DNA of 64,000 nt, from assembly GCF_002209535.1 (NCBI RefSeq), contig NZ_NJIG01000004.1, positions 248,001 through 312,000 of the forward strand, written 5' to 3'. The stretch's first letter is position 1. Every line of letters starts with the position of its first letter. The translations under genes and the position numbers were made by a program. The stretch comes from Achromobacter marplatensis. Lineage in GTDB: Bacteria > Pseudomonadota > Gammaproteobacteria > Burkholderiales > Burkholderiaceae_B. Positions 16,525 to 24,997 of the stretch are shown here, piece by piece. The notes below the pieces were generated by a model. That model was not told the origin of the DNA, searched no databases, and saw only the letters and a list, made by a program, of their open reading frames with translations.

Positions 16525-17724
16525 ATGGCAAAGATCAAGCTCACCAAGTCCGCTGTCGATGCGGCACAACCCCAGGCGCAGGCCATCGAACTCCGGGATA
16601 CGCTGGTGCCCGGCTTCTTGTGCAAGATTACCCCGTCAGGCCGCAAGGTGTTCATGCTCCAGTATCGGACGAACGCCGGCGAACGTCGCAAGCCTGCCTT
16701 GGGCCAATACGGGGAACTGACCGTCGAACAGGCGCGCTCGCTCGCGCAGGAGTGGCTGGCCCAGGTGCGCCGGGGTGGTGATCCCGCCGCCGACAAGGCC
16801 GAGGCGCGCAAGGCGCCTACCATCGAGGAGTTGTGCAAGAAGTTCATGGAGGACTACTCCAAGAAGCGCAACAAGCCGAGTACTCAGGTCGGCTATCAAG
16901 GCGTCATTGACCGCAACATCATTCCGCTGCTGGGCCGCAGGAAGGTTCAGGACGTGAAGCGACCTGACATCGCGGGCTTGATGGAAAAGCTCTCATACAA
17001 GCAAACCGAGGCGAACAAGGTCTTCAGCGTCTTGCGCAAGATGTTCAACATGGCCGAAGTGTGGGGCTATCGGCCTGACGGCACCAATCCGTGCCGCCAT
17101 GTCCCGATGTTCCCTGCCGGCAAGTCCACCCACCTCATCAGTGACGAGGACATGGGCAAGCTGTTCCGGCAGCTCGACAAGATCGAGGCCGAGGGGCTGG
17201 AGAACTACGTCATTCCGCTGGCGATCCGCCTGCAATTCGAGTTTGCCGGCCGCCGCTCCGAAATCGTCACGCTCGAATGGGAATGGGTCGATCTGGAGAA
17301 CCGCCGCGTCGTCTGGCCCGACAGCAAGACCGGCGGTATGTCCAAGCCCATGAGCGAGGAAGCCTACCGGCTGCTTTCGACCGCTCCGCGGCAAAAGGAC
17401 AATCCTTATGTGCTGCCGTCGCCACGCCATCCGGGGCAACACCTGACCACGGGCGAGTATTACGGCGGTTGGAGCCGTGCGCTCAAAGCGGCGGGTGCGA
17501 CGCATGTGGGGACGCACGGCATCCGCCATCGTTCGGCGACCGACATTGCCAATTCGGGCATCCCGGTCAAGGTCGGCATGGCGCTGACGGCACACAAGAC
17601 CGTCGTGATGTTCATGCGCTATGTCCATACCGAGGATGACCCGGTGCGCAAGGCCGCCGAGCTGGTGGCGAACCGGCGCAAGACGATCACTGGCGCATCG
17701 CGCAGCGTGGAGGCGACGGCATGA
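16525..17724 (+). CDS. int: Site-specific tyrosine recombinase (ICE integrase)
   Basis: The 399-residue protein has an N-terminal arm-binding domain (KLTKSAVDAAQPQAQ), a SAM-like core-binding domain and a C-terminal catalytic domain. The catalytic signature is visible: arginine in EFAGRRSE (about residue 241), HxxR in HGIRHRSA (about 331-334) and the nucleophile tyrosine in FMRYVHTEDD (about 366). It integrates and, with an excision factor, excises the ICE at the short T-rich cores. It lies just inside attL and reads inward, with AGGAG before the ATG. Confidence 0.93.
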   Translation: MAKIKLTKSAVDAAQPQAQAIELRDTLVPGFLCKITPSGRKVFMLQYRTNAGERRKPALGQYGELTVEQARSLAQEWLAQVRRGGDPAADKAEARKAPTIEELCKKFMEDYSKKRNKPSTQVGYQGVIDRNIIPLLGRRKVQDVKRPDIAGLMEKLSYKQTEANKVFSVLRKMFNMAEVWGYRPDGTNPCRHVPMFPAGKSTHLISDEDMGKLFRQLDKIEAEGLENYVIPLAIRLQFEFAGRRSEIVTLEWEWVDLENRRVVWPDSKTGGMSKPMSEEAYRLLSTAPRQKDNPYVLPSPRHPGQHLTTGEYYGGWSRALKAAGATHVGTHGIRHRSATDIANSGIPVKVGMALTAHKTVVMFMRYVHTEDDPVRKAAELVANRRKTITGASRSVEATA

Positions 17725-18842
17725 GCAAGCGGACGCTATCGGCGGCGGGGAAGACTCCCGCCGCCTTGCCTGCCGGCTACGCCGGCATCCACAGCGGCAT
17801 CGTCGAACTGCTCGATGCCGCACGCCAGGCGGCGGCCCGCAGCGTCAATGCGCTGATGACGGCGAGCTATTGGGAAATCGGCCGCCGCATCATCGAAGCC
17901 GAGCAACGGGGCAAGCGACGCGCGGGCTACGGCGAGCAGTTGATGGAACGGCTGTCCGCTGACTTGACCGCGCAATTCGGGCGCGGGTTCGGCGTGAACA
18001 ACCTAGAGAACATGCGGCGGTTCTTCCTCGCGTATCCTCTTTCCGCAATTTCCCAGACACCGTCTGGGAAATTGGGCCTCGCCGAACTGGCGCAAGTGTT
18101 CACGCTGCCGTGGTCGGCCTACACGCGATTGCTGGTGGTCAAGGACGACCACGCCCGCCGGTTCTACGAAGCCGAAGCCCTGCGCGGCGGCTGGAGCGTG
18201 CGCCAGCTCGACCGGCAGATCAACAGCCAGTTCTACGAACGCACGGCGCTGTCGAAGAACAAGGCGGCGATGCTGGTCAAAGGCGCCGTGCCGAAGCCGG
18301 AGGATGCCGTCAGCGCCGGCGACGCCATCAAAGACCCGTATGTGCTGGAGTTCCTGAACCTCAAGGACGAGTATTCCGAATCCGACTTGGAACAAGCCCT
18401 GATTCGCCGGCTGGAGGATTTTCTGCTGGAGTTGGGCGATGGTTTCACCTTCGTCGGGCGGCAGCGTCGCTTGCGCATCGACCAGACCTGGTATCGCGTC
18501 GATCTGCTGTTCTTCCATCGCAAGTTGCGCTCTCTTGTCATCATCGACTTGAAGCTCGGTGCGTTGACCCATGCCGACGTGGGACAGATGCACTTGTATT
18601 GCAATTACGCGAAGGAACATTGGACGTTCGGCGACGAGAACCCGCCCGTGGGGTTGATCTTGTGCGCCGACAAGGGGCACGCCTTGGCGCGGTATGCGCT
18701 CGAAGGCTTGCCGAGTAAAGTCATGGCGGCGAACTACAAGATGGTGTTGCCGGATGCCGAAGTGCTGCAAAAGGAACTGGAGAACACGCGGCTGTTGATC
18801 GAGTCTCGCGGAACGCTTCTCCTCAAGAAGCGCAAGAAATAG
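17721..18842 (+). CDS. YhcG/DUF1016 family PDDEXK nuclease-domain protein
   Basis: The 373-residue protein has the DUF1016 N-terminal helical domain (about residues 20-150, ASYWEIGRRI and NLENMRRFF) and a C-terminal PDDEXK-like domain with YRVDLLFFHR (D about 260) and IDLKLG (D276, K278), the usual catalytic spacing for the family. Members resemble DNA nucleases and include E. coli YhcG; a biological role is not established. The ATG overlaps the int stop by 4 bp, so it is made with integrase, suggesting a role in integration, excision or host-DNA defence. Full length. Confidence 0.85.
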   Translation: MSKRTLSAAGKTPAALPAGYAGIHSGIVELLDAARQAAARSVNALMTASYWEIGRRIIEAEQRGKRRAGYGEQLMERLSADLTAQFGRGFGVNNLENMRRFFLAYPLSAISQTPSGKLGLAELAQVFTLPWSAYTRLLVVKDDHARRFYEAEALRGGWSVRQLDRQINSQFYERTALSKNKAAMLVKGAVPKPEDAVSAGDAIKDPYVLEFLNLKDEYSESDLEQALIRRLEDFLLELGDGFTFVGRQRRLRIDQTWYRVDLLFFHRKLRSLVIIDLKLGALTHADVGQMHLYCNYAKEHWTFGDENPPVGLILCADKGHALARYALEGLPSKVMAANYKMVLPDAEVLQKELENTRLLIESRGTLLLKKRKK

Positions 18843-19178
18843 CCGGGCGTCCCAGCGTGCCGCTGTCGCGCTGTCGTGCTGCGCATCGAGCCGCCTGCGG
18901 CGTCTCGCCCCTGTCGGGCTTCCATCGTCCCCTCGCTTCACTCGGCTGACGCCTCCGGCCCTTGCGGGCCTGCGCGCTCCGCTTGCCTGTCCGAGCCTTC
19001 GATGAATGTAGCTGGGCGGTCTTGCTGTTCCCTTCACCGTACCACGGCGTTCTCGCCGTAAAGGGCTGCGCGTGCTCGCACGCTTGCGGCCGTGGCCGTC
19101 TTCGACCCTGTGACGGCTTGCGCTGCGCCGTGCTGGCGACGGTTCCGGGCAATTCCGCCCGTGCAACCGGAGATCGTC
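18843..19178. other. Intergenic region carrying repeat copy A
   Basis: About 335 bp without a credible gene. It contains the first copy (18866-18987) of a long direct repeat and the leader of the next gene. Short ORFs on both strands here are Arg/Ala/Pro-rich frames of GC-rich noncoding DNA. Confidence 0.55.
18866..18987. repeat. Long direct repeat, copy A
   Basis: About 122 bp, nearly identical to 19861-19991. The shared text starts TCGCGCTGTCGTGCT and ends CGCTTGCC, with scattered substitutions and one indel of about 9 bp. Both copies lie in noncoding leaders before ICE core genes. Confidence 0.85.
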
Positions 19179-19568
19179 ATGAACGATAAATCGCATGTTT
19201 CCCTCGAACAACACGTTTGCCTGGTCTGCGGCACTCGCTTCGACACCGGCGCGATCCTGCTGGACAAGCGCCTGCGCGCGAGCATGGAGCGCCATACGGC
19301 GACCGGCTGGGGCTTGTGCCCTGAACACCAGAAGCTGTCCGACGATGGCTTTGTCGCGCTGGTCGAGTGCGACCCGCAGCGCAGCGGCTCGCCGGGCGGC
19401 GGTAATCGCGTGAAGCCCGAACAGGCATATCGGACGGGCCGCCTGGCGCACCTCAAGCGCGAAGCGTTCGCGCAGGTGTTCAACGTGCCGATCGCGGCCG
19501 ACCAGCCGTGCGTCTTCGTTGAACCCGGTGTGATCGAGCAGTTGCAGACGATGACGGCGGCGAACTGA
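19179..19568 (+). CDS. Conserved ICE protein with CxxC zinc-finger-like motif
   Basis: The 129-residue protein begins MNDKSHVSLEQHVCLVCGTR. A CLVCG pair near residues 14-17 and a later LCPEH (about residues 45-49) suggest a small zinc-binding site. I recall orthologues in many Tn4371-like ICEs, sometimes labelled ATPase, but there is no P-loop here, so that label is not supported. The ATG at 19179 with GGAG upstream is preferred over an upstream in-frame ATG. Function unknown. Confidence 0.75.
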   Translation: MNDKSHVSLEQHVCLVCGTRFDTGAILLDKRLRASMERHTATGWGLCPEHQKLSDDGFVALVECDPQRSGSPGGGNRVKPEQAYRTGRLAHLKREAFAQVFNVPIAADQPCVFVEPGVIEQLQTMTAAN

Positions 19569-19586
19569 TCGCGCCTGGTGCCATCC

Positions 19587-19621
19587 GGTGCGCTGCCCTG
19601 CGGGGCGGCGCACCTTTTTTT
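19587..19621 (+). terminator. Rho-independent terminator
   Basis: GGTGCGC (19587-19593) pairs with GCGCACC (19608-19614) and is followed by seven Ts (19615-19621). It ends the transcript of the zinc-finger-like gene. Confidence 0.85.
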
Positions 19622-19860
19622 CTGCTGCGCCCTGGTGCCGATGACTTCGCGCCTGCGGCGCTGCGCGCTGGCGCTTGCACTCCAGGGGAAGTGCCTTCGA
19701 CACATCCCCGCCGCACTTCGCTTGGCGCCCCTGAAAGACCGCCGCCCCGGCTGCGCCGGCGCGGAAATACCGATGCCGCAAAGGCCGTTTGTCCACCACA
19801 GAAGATCCACGCTGCATCTTCACGACTGCATGGGCGTCCCCGGCCAGGAGGCACGGCCGG

Positions 19861-19991
19861 TCGCGCTGTCGTGCTTCGCATCGAGCCGCCTGCGGCGTCT
19901 CGCCCCTGACGGGCTTCCATCGTTCCCTCGCTCCGCTCGGCTGACGCCTCCGGCCCGGCTTCCAGCTTCGGGCCTGCGCGCTTCGCTTGCC
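19861..19991. repeat. Long direct repeat, copy A'
   Basis: Second copy of the repeat at 18866-18987, about 131 bp, in the leader region of the DUF932 gene. The difference in length is mainly a 9-bp insertion near 19960-19970. Confidence 0.85.
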
Positions 19992-20332
19992 GTGCGGTCA
20001 GCACATAGGGATGGCCGTTGCCTTGTCCAGCCGTCTCCCCTGACTTCATCACCTTGTCCGCGACTGTAGCCCGCGCCCGTGTGCCGTCAAGGCGCGCAAG
20101 GCCGTGTCCTCGGCTGCGCCTGCGGGCCGCACCAACCCTGCGCTTGTTTCCTTGACGGCCCCCGTCCGCGCGCTCCTGACCGTCGCGGGCGATGAACTCA
20201 GGAAAGACGGTGGCAACAGGGCCAACCGGGTTCCTCGTGCCGACCGCACCAAACAGCCGAAAGGCTGGGCTCCGAATCTAGGAATCCGGTGTGCGGTTTG
20301 AACAGCAAACCCTTTTCGTCAGGAGAAATGCC

Positions 20333-21160
20333 ATGCAACTCGCATCCCGATTCGCTTCCCGTTCCCCGTCGCTGCGCAGCGATTACCCGCTGTCCGACGA
20401 TCAAATCCGCAGGGTCGCGCCGTCCATCTTCGCGGACGCGCCGCACGAAAGCCGTTCCGAGCGGTACGCCTATATCCCGACCGCCGCCGTGCTGGCGGAG
20501 CTTCGCAAAGAAGGGTTCCAGCCCTTCATGGTGTGCCAGACCCGCGTGCGCGACGAAGGCAAACGCGAACACACCAAACACATGCTGCGCCTGCGCCACT
20601 CAAGCCAGATCAACGGCGCGGAAGCCAATGAAATCGTGCTGCTCAATTCCCACGACGGCACGAGTTCTTACCAAATGCTCGCGGGCATGTTTCGGTTCGT
20701 GTGCAGCAACGGTCTTGTCTGCGGCGACACCGCGGCAGACGTGCGCGTACCCCACAAAGGCGACGTGGCCGGACTGGTCATCGAAGGCGCTTACGAAGTC
20801 TTGAGCGGCTTCGACCGCGTGCAGGAATCCCGCGATGCCATGCGTGCCATCACCTTGAACGATGGCGAATCCGAAGTGTTCGCCCGCGCCGCGCTGGCCC
20901 TCAAGTACGACGACCCCGACAAGCCCGCGCCCATCACGGAATCGCAAATCCTGATGCCGCGCCGCTTTGATGACCGCCGCCCGGACTTGTGGAGCGTGTT
21001 CAACCGCACGCAAGAGAACCTGACCCAAGGCGGCCTGCGCGGGCGCAGCGCCAACGGACGCCGCCAGCAAACCCGCCCGGTGCAGGGCATCGACCAGAAC
21101 ATCCGCCTCAACCGTGCGCTTTGGCTGCTGGCCGATGGCATGCGCCAGTTGAAAGCCTGA
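20333..21160 (+). CDS. DUF932 domain protein
   Basis: The 275-residue protein starts MQLASRFASRSPSLRSDYPL and carries the DUF932 (phage/plasmid-like) pattern, with MFRFVCSNGLVCGD in the middle and HKGDVAGLVIEGAYEVL after it. DUF932 proteins occur on plasmids, phages and ICEs next to replication and partition genes; their activity is unknown. The ATG follows AGGAGAAAT. It is 79 bp upstream of the ParB-like gene and probably cotranscribed with it. Confidence 0.82.
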   Translation: MQLASRFASRSPSLRSDYPLSDDQIRRVAPSIFADAPHESRSERYAYIPTAAVLAELRKEGFQPFMVCQTRVRDEGKREHTKHMLRLRHSSQINGAEANEIVLLNSHDGTSSYQMLAGMFRFVCSNGLVCGDTAADVRVPHKGDVAGLVIEGAYEVLSGFDRVQESRDAMRAITLNDGESEVFARAALALKYDDPDKPAPITESQILMPRRFDDRRPDLWSVFNRTQENLTQGGLRGRSANGRRQQTRPVQGIDQNIRLNRALWLLADGMRQLKA

Positions 21161-21239
21161 ATCCCCACGCGGCAGGGGCAGGCAGCAGCCCTTGCCGCTT
21201 CTCTCGCTGCTGCATCCCTAACCGCAAGGAGTTATCACC

Positions 21240-23288
21240 ATGAACGCCGTTACCCAAATCGAAACCCGTGCCATCGAAACCGCCGCGCCGCTGGAAGTGG
21301 CCGACCCGACCAAGAACCTGATTTTGGTTCCGCTCTCGCAGTTGCTGCCGCGCCGCTCCAAGCGCAACGCACGCAAGACCCCGCGCCTGTCCATTCCCGA
21401 ACTGGCCGCGAGCATCGCCCGCATCGGTCTGCTGCAAAACCTCGTCGTCATCCTGTCCGCCGATGGCGAGCAATACGAAGTGGTGGCGGGCGACCGCCGA
21501 CTGACCGCGTTGAAGCTGCTGGCGAAGAAGAAGCGCATCGCCGCCGACTTTGAGGTGCCTTGCCTGCTGGTGCCGGACGCTTCGGCCCGTACCGTCAGCC
21601 TCGCGGAAAACCTGCTGCGCGAGCAGATGCACCCGGCCGACCAGTTCGAGGCGTTCGCCGCGCTGGTCAAGGAAGGCCGGCCCATCGAGGACATTGCCGC
21701 CGACTTCGGCGTGTCCCCGCTGGTGGTGCAGCGCCGCTTGAAGCTGGCCAACGTCTCGCCGCGCCTGCTGGCCGACTACCGGGCCGCAGCCGTCACGCTG
21801 GAACAGTTGATGGCCCTGACCATCACGGACGACCACGCCGCGCAGGAAGCCGCGTTCTACGGTGCGCCCGAATGGCAGCGTGGCGCGTCCGCGCTGCGCG
21901 AACGCCTGACCGAGCGCGAAATCGACGCCACGCATCCGCTGGTGCGCTTCGCCGGGCTGGACGCCTACACGGCGGCGGGCGGTGGCATCCGCCGCGACCT
22001 GTTCGCGGAAGGCGATGCCGGAACCTACCTGACCGACGCCGCGCTGCTGGAAACGCTGGTGCGCGACAAGCTGGATGCGCTGGCCGGGGACGTGCGCGCC
22101 GAGGGTTGGGCGTGGGTCGAAGCCGTGCCGCACATGAGCTATGCAGAGCGGCAGGCGTTCCAGAACGCGCCGCGCCAGCGCCGCGAACCGAGCGCCCGCG
22201 AAGCCCGCCGCATCGCATCGCTGCAAACCCGCCTCGACAAGATCGACGCCGAACTGGAAGAAGCCTACGACGCCGAGGACGAGGACAAGACCGAAGCGCT
22301 GGAACCGCGCCGCGAACAGGTCGCCGGGGAACTGCAAGCCGTGGAGGAAGCCTTGCAGGGCTACGCCCCGGACGTGCGCGCCGTGGCCGGTGCAATCGTC
22401 ACCCTCGACCGCAGCGGCGAAGCCGTGATTCATCGCGGGCTGCTGCGCGAAGCCGAAGCCAAGGCGCTGCGCATGCTGGAACGCTTGCGGCAGGGTTTCG
22501 GCAGCGAGGAAGGCGAAGCCGGGAACGACGACGAAGGCGAGGACGCCGAGCAACCCAAGGCCGCGAGCCTGTCCGACCGGCTGGCGCAGCGTTTGAGCGC
22601 ACATCGCACCGCCGCGCTGCAAATCGAAGTGGCCCGCCATCCGCAAGTCGCGCTGGCCGCGCTGGTGCATGGCATGGCGCAGACCGTCTTGCAGGACAGC
22701 CACTACGGCCACGACTTGCCGCTGGGCGTCAGCCTGAAAGTGCAAGACCGGCTGGAAGGCATGGCCCCCGACTGGCCCGAATCGCGCGCCGCCGTGGCCC
22801 TGCGCGAGTTGCAGCAGGTTGCGGGCGAAGCGCTGCCGCAGGACAGCGCCGAACTGTTCGCCGCGCTGCTGGCGATGGAGCAAGGCGAACTGGTGCGGCT
22901 GCTGGCGGTATGCGTGGCGGCGACCGTGGACGTGGTGACGCCTCGCGCCACGGCGCACCAGCCGGGCGCGGAACTGGCGCAGGCCGTGGGGCTGGACATG
23001 GCCGCATGGTGGCAGCCCACCGCAGACGGGTATTTCCAGCATGTGCCGAAGGCCGCGATTCTGGAAGCCGTGGGCGAGTTCGCACCGTCGCACGCTGCTC
23101 GACTGGCGAAGTTGAAGAAGGCCGACATTGCCAGCGAGGCGGAACGGCTGGCCGATGGTACGGGCTGGATGCCCGCCATCTTCAAGACCGAAGGCCCGGA
23201 AGCTGCGCCGGAGGAAGCGCAGGCGCAGGACGCCCCGGAGGATGCCGAGGCAATGGCGGATGAACCCGCCGAGGCACTGGCCGCTTGA
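21240..23288 (+). CDS. Large ParB/RepB/Spo0J-type protein
   Basis: The 682-residue protein has a ParB/Srx N-terminal domain (about residues 28-125, LVPLSQLLPR, VVAGDRRLTALKLL and LAENLLREQMHP). An HTH region (about 130-190, IEDIAADFGVSPLVVQRRLKL) follows. A long C-terminal half has a Glu/Arg-rich coiled-coil-like stretch near 310-350 and an acidic patch near 425-440. It is far longer than a partition ParB (about 300). It lies 5 kb from parA and in a different transcript, so partition function is not assured; a regulatory or nuclease-associated role is possible. RBS AAGGAG. Confidence 0.85.
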   Translation: MNAVTQIETRAIETAAPLEVADPTKNLILVPLSQLLPRRSKRNARKTPRLSIPELAASIARIGLLQNLVVILSADGEQYEVVAGDRRLTALKLLAKKKRIAADFEVPCLLVPDASARTVSLAENLLREQMHPADQFEAFAALVKEGRPIEDIAADFGVSPLVVQRRLKLANVSPRLLADYRAAAVTLEQLMALTITDDHAAQEAAFYGAPEWQRGASALRERLTEREIDATHPLVRFAGLDAYTAAGGGIRRDLFAEGDAGTYLTDAALLETLVRDKLDALAGDVRAEGWAWVEAVPHMSYAERQAFQNAPRQRREPSAREARRIASLQTRLDKIDAELEEAYDAEDEDKTEALEPRREQVAGELQAVEEALQGYAPDVRAVAGAIVTLDRSGEAVIHRGLLREAEAKALRMLERLRQGFGSEEGEAGNDDEGEDAEQPKAASLSDRLAQRLSAHRTAALQIEVARHPQVALAALVHGMAQTVLQDSHYGHDLPLGVSLKVQDRLEGMAPDWPESRAAVALRELQQVAGEALPQDSAELFAALLAMEQGELVRLLAVCVAATVDVVTPRATAHQPGAELAQAVGLDMAAWWQPTADGYFQHVPKAAILEAVGEFAPSHAARLAKLKKADIASEAERLADGTGWMPAIFKTEGPEAAPEEAQAQDAPEDAEAMADEPAEALAA

Positions 23289-23350
23289 CCCGCGCCGAAG
23301 GCAAGCGCCCCGGCCTCGACCGGGGCGCTTTGCTTGAAGGAGAAGCCCCC

Positions 23351-23560
23351 ATGACCCGCACCACCACCAGCCGCCCGCGCATGGCGGCGACCTATGCGCC
23401 CGGCACGGTACGCGCTCGCCGCTGGCACGGCGAAGGCGACGTGCGCGGCTACCGTCCGCCCCCTGGCTGGACAGCCTGCGCCGACCTGACCGACTTGCAT
23501 CCCATCACGGGCCGCGCCTTGCCGCGTGCCGTGTGGTGGATCATCGAAACCAAGGAATAA
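23351..23560 (+). CDS. Small hypothetical ICE protein
   Basis: The 69-residue protein starts MTRTTTSRPRMAATYAPGTV, behind a good AAGGAG site, 62 bp after the ParB-like gene. It is basic at the N-terminus and ends LPRAVWWIIETKE. I recognise no domain. The strong ribosome binding site and its position in the operon support it as real. Confidence 0.6.
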   Translation: MTRTTTSRPRMAATYAPGTVRARRWHGEGDVRGYRPPPGWTACADLTDLHPITGRALPRAVWWIIETKE

Positions 23561-23568
23561 CGAGCAGC

Positions 23569-23601
23569 ACCGGCCCCAAGCCGTTCCGCCTTGGGGCCGG
23601 T
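23569..23601. terminator. 12-bp perfect hairpin
   Basis: ACCGGCCCCAAG (23569-23580) pairs with CTTGGGGCCGGT (23590-23601) around a 9-nt loop, 8 bp after the small gene stops. There is no T-tract, so it may be a non-canonical terminator, an mRNA-stabilising stem or a protein site. Confidence 0.5.
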
Positions 23602-24145
23602 GGTCGAAGATCCGGGCGCGGCGGTGGCCGCGCCCGGTTCCAGCATCCAGAGCAAAATCGCCACGTCGCCGCCTTCGACCAGGCGGCGACGTGGCGGACG
23701 TGCAAGTGCCTTGCACGCGGTACAGCCATCGGCGCCCGCTGGCGCGGGCAAGGTTTCGATGGCGCCCCGCCGCAATGGGCGGGGCTTGTGGGGCTACGCC
23801 CCGGCTTGCTGCGGCAGGTTGTGCCAAAGCGTGCCGTCCTCGACGCTGGCGGTTCGCGCCTGTACGTCACGAAGGACGGTTCACCGACACGCCACCCGGC
23901 TTCGCTATGGAGCATCCACGCCACGCCTCAACCACGTCGTCGCAATCTGCGGCAAGGAGCGTTCTCGCTCGTCGTTGGGGTATTGGCCTTGCCCGCGTCA
24001 GGGCGCAGGCCGGTGAAGCCGTCATGCGGGGATGCCGAGTCGGCCACGTCTCCATTCGGGAGCGGGCGGCCGGTGCGTCCTTGGCTTGTCGTGAATCCTG
24101 GCGAGGGAACGGCTGCGCCTTGGGCTTCATGGCCGCAACCTTCCA

Positions 24146-24201
24146 GCGAAAACAATTTCCCCTGCGCTGCGCGCATTCCTCGCGGGACAAATTCTTTTCG
24201 C
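24146..24201. other. Symmetric two-segment hairpin upstream of the DUF736 gene
   Basis: The left side reads GCGAAAA, c, AATTT, c, CCC (24146-24161) and the right side GGG, ac, AAATT, c, TTTTCGC (24184-24201). The paired blocks and the single-base interruptions occur in mirrored positions. AT-rich arms in very GC-rich DNA make chance unlikely. The DUF736 start is 118 bp downstream. Confidence 0.55.
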
Positions 24202-24319
24202 TTCCAGGTTCTCCACGGTGTTGCGACCGCTGCGCGGTGCGGCCAGCCCATCCCCCGCCGGCCGGATCACAACAAGGACGCACTGGCGCGACCTTGTTCA
24301 ACCCGAAAGGAGAAACATC

Positions 24320-24634
24320 ATGGCTAACATCGGCACCTTCACCGCAGAAAAAGACGGCTTCACCGGCCAGCTCCGCACCCTGACCCTGAACGTCAAGGTC
24401 AAGCTGATTCCCAACGACAAGGGCGACACCGAGAACGCCCCCGACTTCCGCCTTCAGGCGGCCGGCCACGACATCGGCGCGGCGTGGAAGAAGACCAGCG
24501 AAGCCGGGCGGCCCTACGTGTCCGTATCCCTCGACGATCCTTCGTTCCCGGCGACGGTCTATGCCCGCCTGATCGAGAACGAGGACGGCACGCACGACCT
24601 GATCTGGTCGCGCAACAAGCCCAAGGCGGCCTGA
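24320..24634 (+). CDS. DUF736 family protein
   Basis: The 104-residue protein starts [20 protein letters not shown], the hallmark of DUF736, and ends [20 protein letters not shown]. It is small and soluble, common on ICEs and plasmids of Proteobacteria; function unknown. A textbook AAAGGAG site precedes the ATG. It is convergent with the XRE gene. Confidence 0.88.
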   Translation: MANIGTFTAEKDGFTGQLRTLTLNVKVKLIPNDKGDTENAPDFRLQAAGHDIGAAWKKTSEAGRPYVSVSLDDPSFPATVYARLIENEDGTHDLIWSRNKPKAA

Positions 24635-24671
24635 CGGCGCCCACCGCGCCCCGCCCATTACGGCGGGGCGC

Positions 24672-24691
24672 CGTGCTGCTGGCGCAGCACG
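24672..24691. terminator. Stem-loop between convergent DUF736 and XRE genes
   Basis: CGTGCTGC (24672-24679), loop TGGC, GCAGCACG (24684-24691). It sits between two convergent stop codons, a usual place for a bidirectional terminator, but no T-tract follows in either direction. Confidence 0.4.
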
Positions 24692-24703
24692 TCACGCACG
24701 CGC

Positions 24704-24997
24704 CTACGGCGTGTCGCGTTCCTTCAACACCGCCTCAAGCTCCTGGCGCACCTGCGCCAGGAGCTGATCGGCCTTGCGCGTGCTGTCGCCGGAATAGGCC
24801 AGCGTCAGCAACGTGAGCGGATGCACGTCCATGACCTCGCACAGCTCGGTCAGCTTGTGTACGGTCGGACTTTTCTGGTCGCGCTCCAGCGAACTCATGT
24901 AGGTACGGCTGGACACGTCGGAGAACGCTTCCTGGCTCAAGCCGCGCGCTTTCCTGACCGTCCGTATCGCCGTCGCCAATGAGTGCTTCGCCGCCAC
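24704..24997 (-). CDS. XRE-family HTH transcriptional regulator
   Basis: The 97-residue protein has a Cro/C1-type HTH at residues 7-62 (LATAIRTVRKARGLSQEAFS and YMSSLERDQKSPTVHKL). A C-terminal tail with LLAQVRQELEAVLKE may be a coiled-coil dimerisation helix. It is the only minus-strand gene in the left half of the ICE. It is a plausible repressor of the rightward core operon, with a 12-bp palindrome about 40 bp upstream of its start as a possible operator. Confidence 0.85.
   Translation of the reverse strand: MAAKHSLATAIRTVRKARGLSQEAFSDVSSRTYMSSLERDQKSPTVHKLTELCEVMDVHPLTLLTLAYSGDSTRKADQLLAQVRQELEAVLKERDTP

Larger units (their letters stand above)
19569..20332. other. Intergenic region with terminator and repeat copy A'
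   Basis: About 760 bp with no gene I can support. It starts with a strong terminator (19587-19621), holds repeat copy A' (19861-19991), and ends with the leader of the DUF932 gene. It may hold that gene's promoter. Confidence 0.55.
23561..24319. other. Long intergenic region with hairpins, no supported gene
   Basis: About 760 bp. ORFs crossing it on both strands have low-complexity Arg/Ala/Pro composition and no ribosome binding sites, so I treat it as noncoding. It contains a 12-bp perfect hairpin at 23569-23601 and a 56-nt two-segment hairpin at 24146-24201. Candidate roles are oriT, an origin accessory site or a regulatory leader. Confidence 0.55.

Noticed and set aside
19179-19568. Label of ATPase for the CxxC protein
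   Set aside because: No Walker A or B motif is visible in the 129 residues, so I did not use the name.
23526-24383. 285-residue plus-strand frame across the gap before the DUF736 gene
   Set aside because: Arg/Pro/Ala-rich, no ribosome binding site, and it runs out of frame into the DUF736 gene. I treat the interval as noncoding.
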